A DNA stretch of 9,923 nt, from NCBI GenBank assembly GCA_041946865.1, contig JBHGBF010000209.1, positions 1-9,923 on the forward strand, written 5' to 3'. Below are positions 5,673 to 9,923 of the stretch, piece by piece; position 1 is the stretch's first letter, and every line of letters starts with the position of its first letter. The position numbers and the translations under genes were made by a program. The notes beneath the pieces are model-generated. The model worked only from the letters and a program-made list of their open reading frames with translations, was not told the origin of the DNA and searched no databases. This DNA comes from RPQK01 sp041946865. Lineage in GTDB: Bacteria; Acidobacteriota; UBA6911; RPQK01.

Positions 5673-6045
5673 CCAGGAGCAAACGGCCGTACAGGTAGTG
5701 AAACTGACTTCGGCCGGGCTTCAGCTGGGAGGCCTTCTTGAGGTTGGCCAGCGCTTCCTCATGTTGCCCGAGCTGGCCTGAGCGATGGCCAGAGCTGTCA
5801 GGCGGCTCCACGATTCCCCCGGAACCTCCGCCGCCGGCTTGCTCAGCTGGCTGTGTGCCTGCTGGAACTCGCCTGCTCGCAGCAACTCGACCTGCTTCTG
5901 AACGGAAGCATCCGCCTCGGCCAAAAACCGATAGTCAATCTGCGGCTCCGGGCTGTGAGGCAGGCTTGCGCCAACCAGGACAATCAGGTGAACGAGAGTG
6001 AAAAAGAGCCCGAAGGAATACGCAAGGAAGGCGCGGATCGAACGC
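5661..6045 (-). pseudogene. Frame-broken TM-TPR segment linking the membrane protein to the site-2 protease
   Basis: Three pieces read as continuous protein if single-base shifts are corrected. Around 6035-6050 the upstream membrane ORF (ending ...KASLAFDP) should pass to IRAFLAYSFGLFFTLVHLIV, a further membrane helix, then PQIDYRFLAEADASVQKQ and a TPR-like helix pair (VELLRAGEFQQAHSQL). Around 5774-5780 the frame passes from ALAIAQA to QLGQHEEALANLKKASQLKP, a clear TPR. Around 5657-5663 LYGRLLLDEGQR passes to HQAAEQFLQASRLG of the protease ORF. The shifts alternate (+1, -1, +1). They could be real decay or assembly indels; from one sequence I cannot tell. None of the internal pieces has a credible start or ribosome-binding site. 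Confidence 0.6.
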
Positions 6046-6564
6046 CAGTGAAGCCTTTGCGCGGCGGCCTCTTCCCTTGAGGAAGGCGACGATGCTCAAA
6101 AGCGGCACAAACGACAGGAAGATCCACCCGAGCGAAACGCCGGCCAGCGCCACAGCTGGGGTGGTCGCCCCTGACCCAGCCTCCAAGACCGGCGCCAGCT
6201 CGGGAGATTCGATGCCGAACCGCCCGGCATATTGATCAAGAGTCACGGTGTAGACAAAACGCAGGGCGGTGGCAACGATCCCAGCGACTAAGATCAGCCA
6301 GCCTGCGGCCAAAAGGAGGCTGCTTCCCTGCAGCTGCTGGTCGGTGCAGGTCCTGAACTGGAGCAGGCGCGCCACGAGGAGGAGCAGGATGAATGGATCG
6401 ACGAAGATACGGGCGACCAGAACCAGAGCCATCAACCCGGGCGCCGCCGGCACGGGCATCCATTCAGTCAGGCCCCGGTAAATGGTTAGTGCAAAGAGAA
6501 TCGCGAAGCAGGCAAAAGATCTCCTCGACAGTCTCCACAATGACCCAAACGTTGCTTCTTCCAT
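5935..6564 (-). CDS. Membrane protein, probable N-terminal part of a TM-TPR-protease gene
   Basis: The open frame gives 209 residues. Membrane segments lie at about 16-28 (FACFAILFALTIY), 40-65 (APGLMALVLVARIFVDPFILLLLVARL), 81-105 (SSLLLAAGWLILVAGIVATALRFVY) and 137-162 (VALAGVSLGWIFLSFVPLLSIVAFL). After about residue 175 the sequence turns into Arg/Pro-rich nonsense (PRLPCVFLRALFHSRSPDCPGW), while another frame over the same DNA gives a good membrane helix. The true protein therefore probably continues into the TPR region. The start is well supported: GGAGG (complement of 6569-6573) lies 4 nt before the ATG. I do not recognise the domain. It begins 130 nt after the end of the MFS gene on the same strand. 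Confidence 0.6.
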   Translation of the reverse strand: MEEATFGSLWRLSRRSFACFAILFALTIYRGLTEWMPVPAAPGLMALVLVARIFVDPFILLLLVARLLQFRTCTDQQLQGSSLLLAAGWLILVAGIVATALRFVYTVTLDQYAGRFGIESPELAPVLEAGSGATTPAVALAGVSLGWIFLSFVPLLSIVAFLKGRGRRAKASLAFDPRLPCVFLRALFHSRSPDCPGWRKPASQPGAAD

Positions 6565-6590
6565 GACACCTCCAACCCGCAGCCTGAATG

Positions 6591-6606
6591 CGGACCAGGC
6601 GGTCCG
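6591..6606. other. Short perfect hairpin between MFS gene and membrane gene
   Basis: CGGACC and GGTCCG pair with a 4-base loop AGGC, about 90 nt past the MFS stop. No T-run follows on the minus strand, so it is not a convincing intrinsic terminator. It may affect mRNA 3' stability. Confidence 0.3.
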
Positions 6607-6694
6607 GAAAGCCTTTCGATCTCTGCCGGCCGGCCAGGCTTATCTGGTCCAGGATCGGCCGTATGAATTCGACATCCTTTCAGTTCGTCTCCGT

Positions 6695-8017
6695 TTATTT
6701 CAGTTCCAGCCGATGGATTTGCCCGACGATGAGGAGATAGGACAAAGCGCCAAGCGCTCCCATCATTCCGACATAGACCAGCGCCCAATGAAACGATTGG
6801 GTTACGGCCAGGATGTAGCCGATGACGATAGGCGTCACCACGCTCGCCAGATTCCCCGCAAAATTGAAGATCCCCCCGCTCAGGCCGACCATCTCTTTCG
6901 GCGAGGTATCGCTGACGACGACCCATCCGAGCGCTCCGAATCCTTTCGCGAAAAAGGCCAGCGACATCACGGCTATAACCAGCCCTTCGGTCGTGACGTA
7001 GTTGGCGAGCACAATACAGGATGACAGGGTCATGCCCAGGATGATCGGCGTCTTGCGGGCGACGGTCAGTGAGTTCCCGCGGCAAAGCAGCCGGTCCGAC
7101 GTGTAACCGCCCAAGAGCCCGCCGGCGAATCCAAGAAGCGCGGGTATCGAGGCCATCAGGCCTGCCTTCAGAATCGACATGCCCTTCGCCTGGACAAGAT
7201 AGGTTGGAAACCAGGTCAGGAAAAACCAGGTGATGGTGTTGATGCCGAACTGCCCGATATAGACGCCGATCAACATCCGGCTCGAGAGCATCTGGCGGAC
7301 GTAGTCCAGGCGAATTCCGGATCCCCCCGAAGGGAGACCGGCCAGCCCGCCTCCCGAATGGATGTAGTCAATTTCAGCGCGGTTGGCCATCGGGTGGGTG
7401 GCAGGATCCCGAACGAAGCTGAACCAAAAGAAGCCGAGCAATATTCCGATCGCTCCCATGCTGTAAAAGACGGCTTGCCAACCCCAGTTCGCCAGAATCC
7501 AGCCCATGAGCGGCGTGAAGGCCGCCAGGGCGAAGTACTGGGCCGAGTTGAAGACGGCGGACGAAAACCCCCGCTCGTGTGTCGGAAACCAGGATGTGAC
7601 GATGCGGCTGTTCCCAGGAAACGCCGGCGCCTCGGCCACTCCCAGCAGGAATCGGAGGACCAGAAGCGCGACAAAGGCGCTCGTGCCGGCGAGAAGGCCG
7701 GCCATGCCCTGCAGAAACGTCATCAGGGACCAGCAGACCAGGGCCAGTCCGTAGACCAGTCTCGAACCGAAGCGGTCCAGGAACCACCCGCCTGGAATTT
7801 GCAAGGCCGCGTAAGACCACCCGAAAGCCGCAAATACATACCCCATGGCCACCGCGTCGATACCGAGGTCATTCCTCATCATCGGCGCCGCCATTGAAAG
7901 CGTCGCCCGGTCGACGTAGTTGATGGTCGTGACGGCGAAAAGCGTGAGGAGAATCCAATAGCGGATGTTGGTCTTTCGGGCGTTTTCAACGCTGCTGCTC
8001 GGGGTTTCCAGTTTCAT
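6695..8017 (-). CDS. MFS transporter, GudP-like sugar-acid (glucarate/galactarate-type) symporter
   Basis: A 440-residue transporter of the anion:cation symporter branch of the major facilitator superfamily with the expected 12 membrane helices. Similarity to E. coli GudP is striking by eye: TINYVDRATLSMAAP near the first helix, FGWSYAALQIPGGWFLDRFGS in helices 2-3, GVAEAPAFPGNSRIV (helix 4), FNSAQYFALAAFTPLMGW (helix 5), NTITWFFLTWFPTYLVQAKGM (helix 7), GFAGGLLGGYTSDRLL and FFAKGFGALGWVVVSDTSP. The expected cargo is a hexarate, hexonate or related acid taken up with protons; the exact substrate is inference. The ATG at 8017 gives MKLETPSSSVENARKTNIRYW, the normal spacing before helix 1; a TTG at 8071 only adds an unrelated leader. 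It lies 90 nt after the dehydratase gene on the same strand, a probable operon. Confidence 0.88.
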   Translation of the reverse strand: MKLETPSSSVENARKTNIRYWILLTLFAVTTINYVDRATLSMAAPMMRNDLGIDAVAMGYVFAAFGWSYAALQIPGGWFLDRFGSRLVYGLALVCWSLMTFLQGMAGLLAGTSAFVALLVLRFLLGVAEAPAFPGNSRIVTSWFPTHERGFSSAVFNSAQYFALAAFTPLMGWILANWGWQAVFYSMGAIGILLGFFWFSFVRDPATHPMANRAEIDYIHSGGGLAGLPSGGSGIRLDYVRQMLSSRMLIGVYIGQFGINTITWFFLTWFPTYLVQAKGMSILKAGLMASIPALLGFAGGLLGGYTSDRLLCRGNSLTVARKTPIILGMTLSSCIVLANYVTTEGLVIAVMSLAFFAKGFGALGWVVVSDTSPKEMVGLSGGIFNFAGNLASVVTPIVIGYILAVTQSFHWALVYVGMMGALGALSYLLIVGQIHRLELK

Positions 8018-8107
8018 TCTGAAAGATCCCTGGAGGAAATGGACAAGGTGGCGAAGTGGACGATGGGACAAGAGGGCGTGGCCGCGCCGTCCAATTGGTC
8101 CACTGGG

Positions 8108-9820
8108 TTATTCCAACACTGCCCCTGAAGCCACATCGCCGACGCCTTTCACGTAGCGCCGCAAAACGCGGCTCGTCACCTGAGCCGGCTGCTTCAGCGG
8201 CGTGGTCCGGCGCCGGGCCTCCAACTCCTCCTCCGGCACCAGCACTTCAACGCGCCGGCCCGGAATATCGATGCGGATCGGGTCTCCTTCACGGACGTAA
8301 GCGATCGGACCGCCGGCGGCGGCTTCGGGTGAGATATGGCCGATACAGGGCCCCCGAGTGGCGCCCGAGAAGCGGCCGTCGGTCACGAGCGCGCTGGCGC
8401 TGCCCAGCCCTACGCCCATCAGGGCTGTCGTCGCCGAGTACATCTCGGGCATTCCCGGCGCCCCTTTCGGGCCCTCATAGCGGATCACGATCACGTCGCC
8501 GGCGTTGATCCGGCCCTCGTAAATTGCGGCCTCCGCCTCCTTCTCGGAATCGAAGACACGGGCGGGCCCGGTATGTTCCATCATTGAAGGGGCGACACCC
8601 GTTTGTTTGACGATGGATCCGAGCGGGGCCAGATTGCCTTTCAGGATCGCGAAACTTCCCTGCGGATGAATCGGGTTGCCGATCGAATGAATGACCTCAG
8701 GATTCCGGTTCACCGCCTTTTGGGCAATCTCGGCAAGGCTCAAGCCTGAGCAGGTCTGGGCGTCACGAGCGAGCAACGGCAGCAGTTCTTTGATGAGTGC
8801 GGGGACGCCGCCCGCCTGGTCAAGGTCCCAGAATGTGTGAGGCCCGGAGCTCTTGAGGCTGCAGATGTGTGGCGTGTGACGGCTGGCTCTCTCAACGTTA
8901 TCGAGCGTCATCTTCAGGCCGCGCTCGGCTGCGATGGCAGGAATGTGGATCGTGGCGTTGCTCGAGCCTCCTATAGCAGCTGTCAGCTTCAGAGCGTTCT
9001 CGAAGCTTTCAGGGCCAAGAAAACTGGACGGCTTTCGATCTTGTTCGACCAGCCGGACAGCCACGCGGCCGCTTTGCTTTGCGATCCGCTTCTTGCTTGC
9101 CGTGACGGCATGAGCGGTGGCGCAGCCGGGCAGGCTCAACCCCAGAATCTCGGCGACGCAGCTCATGGTATTAGCCGTTCCGTTCATCGCGCAGGAGCCG
9201 GGTCCCGGGCAGACAGAGCATTCCAGCTCGAGGGCCTCTTCGTCTGAGTAAACGCCGGTAACCCATTTCCCCACTCCCTCCCGCATGTCGGGGATGGCAA
9301 CTGCTTTGCCCTGGAAAAAGCCGGGCATCATCGGTCCGCCGGTCACAAGCACCGCAGGAAGATCGAGCCGGGCGATGGCCATCATCATGCCCGGCACAAT
9401 CTTGTCGCAGGAGCAGATGCAGACGAGGCCGTCAAGCTGTTGGCCTTCGGCGATGATCTCTATGCTGTCGGCAATCCAGTCGCGGCCGGGGAGCGTAAAA
9501 CGCATTCCGGGCTGGCCGTGGACGAGGCCGTCGCACAGCGCGATCGTGTTGAATTCCCATGGAATCCCGCCAGCCTGCCAGATCCCTTTCTTCACCTCTT
9601 CAGCCAGGCCCCGCAGATGGACGTGTCCCGGATGCATCTCGTTCCATGAGTTAGCGATCCCGATAAACGGCTTCTCGAAGTCCTCGTCCAGAAGACCCAG
9701 GGAACGCAGGTGGGCGCGGTGTCCGGCGCGATTGGGTCCGCAGACCACGTTCCGGCTCCGGTACTTCTTCGTGATCCTGAAAAAATCTCTCTTGGTTGTG
9801 TCCTTTGTCACAGCGGACAC
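8108..9820 (-). CDS. ilvD: IlvD/Edd-family dehydratase (dihydroxy-acid dehydratase or sugar-acid dehydratase)
   Basis: Iron-sulfur dehydratase, 570 residues, a normal length for the family. As dihydroxy-acid dehydratase it would convert 2,3-dihydroxy-3-methyl acids to 2-keto acids for valine and isoleucine synthesis; close relatives dehydrate aldonic acids. Conserved blocks: KYRSRNVV (19-26), KPFIGIANSWNEMHPGHVHLR (50-70), NTIALCDGLVHGQPGM (91-106), VCICSCDKIVPGMMMA (133-148) and GPGSCAMNGTANTM (206-219), and the C-terminal IDIPGRRVEVLV. Cluster ligands are probably C96, C138 and C210. CDKxxPG and the C-terminal block favour true dihydroxy-acid dehydratase over the arabinonate/xylonate branch, while the adjacent GudP-like transporter favours a sugar-acid role, so the symbol is provisional. 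The start is GTG at 9820, with no good Shine-Dalgarno site. KYRS aligns with the start of E. coli IlvD, so the N terminus is complete. The frame stays open upstream through the flanking repeat. Confidence 0.85.
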   Translation of the reverse strand: MSAVTKDTTKRDFFRITKKYRSRNVVCGPNRAGHRAHLRSLGLLDEDFEKPFIGIANSWNEMHPGHVHLRGLAEEVKKGIWQAGGIPWEFNTIALCDGLVHGQPGMRFTLPGRDWIADSIEIIAEGQQLDGLVCICSCDKIVPGMMMAIARLDLPAVLVTGGPMMPGFFQGKAVAIPDMREGVGKWVTGVYSDEEALELECSVCPGPGSCAMNGTANTMSCVAEILGLSLPGCATAHAVTASKKRIAKQSGRVAVRLVEQDRKPSSFLGPESFENALKLTAAIGGSSNATIHIPAIAAERGLKMTLDNVERASRHTPHICSLKSSGPHTFWDLDQAGGVPALIKELLPLLARDAQTCSGLSLAEIAQKAVNRNPEVIHSIGNPIHPQGSFAILKGNLAPLGSIVKQTGVAPSMMEHTGPARVFDSEKEAEAAIYEGRINAGDVIVIRYEGPKGAPGMPEMYSATTALMGVGLGSASALVTDGRFSGATRGPCIGHISPEAAAGGPIAYVREGDPIRIDIPGRRVEVLVPEEELEARRRTTPLKQPAQVTSRVLRRYVKGVGDVASGAVLE

Positions 9821-9870
9821 AAGTCTTACCGCAAATCGGGGAGGGGACCAAGAAAAAAGTTTTCCTCCTC

Positions 9871-9923
9871 GTAACCGCTCAGTTTTCTGCGAGCGAAGCG
9901 GCAGGCGCTTTTGGAGTTCATCA
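9871..9923 (-). repeat. Right copy of 53-bp terminal inverted repeat (IS-end-like)
   Basis: Perfect inverted copy of 4-56; it begins 5'-GTAACCGCTCAG at 9871 and runs to the last base of the window. It lies 50 bp upstream of the dehydratase GTG start, so the inserted element would supply or replace that gene's promoter region. No other copy was noticed inside the window. Confidence 0.75.

Noticed and set aside
8018..8071. TTG start for the MFS transporter at 8071
   Set aside because: The extra leader has no similarity to the family; the ATG at 8017 gives the normal distance to helix 1.
4..9923. Window as a closed circular element or phage genome with terminal repeats
   Set aside because: The terminal repeats are inverted, not direct, and no phage, replication or partition gene is present.

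Overview
The window carries an arsR-hgcA-hgcB gene set. HgcA and HgcB are the corrinoid membrane protein and the dicluster ferredoxin needed for microbial mercury methylation. Both hgc genes are intact and show the diagnostic motifs: the HgcA cap helix NVWCAAGK with its cobalt-ligand Cys, and the HgcB pair of CxxCxxCxxxC motifs with extra Cys residues. The DNA is high in GC. The gene mix (Tat-exported xylose-isomerase-like TIM barrel protein, DUF5335 protein, IlvD/Edd dehydratase beside a GudP-type sugar-acid transporter) suggests an Acidobacteriota-like bacterium, probably environmental or metagenomic. This taxonomic guess rests on gene style, not on a marker gene.

Layout. Positions 4-56 and 9871-9923 are a perfect 53-bp inverted repeat at the two edges of the window. 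The inner boundary of each copy reads 5'-GTAACCGCTCAG, consistent with the end of an IS66-type insertion sequence. The unique segment 57-9870 is therefore bracketed by two copies of the same mobile-element end or dispersed repeat. Plus strand, 57-1852: a promoter/operator region, an ArsR-family regulator, hgcA (GTG start 2 nt after the arsR stop), hgcB (16 nt later), then a decayed remnant of a shikimate dehydrogenase-like gene. Plus strand, 1914-3983: a DUF5335 protein, a multi-pass membrane protein of unknown function, and a Tat-signal sugar isomerase/epimerase-like TIM barrel protein. Positions 3984-4271 are intergenic and hold an REP-like inverted repeat. Minus strand, 4272-9820: a small conserved hypothetical with a clear promoter and Shine-Dalgarno site; a membrane/TPR/site-2-protease region whose reading frame is broken at three places; a GudP-like MFS transporter; and an IlvD/Edd dehydratase.

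How the parts work together. ArsR probably represses its own operon by binding the repeats over the -35 region and releases on binding thiophilic metal or metalloid. HgcB passes low-potential electrons to the HgcA corrinoid, which methylates Hg(II). The dehydratase and MFS genes probably form an operon, either for sugar-acid uptake and dehydration or for branched-chain amino acid synthesis beside a transporter. The S2P/TPR block and the small hypothetical have no clear link to mercury.
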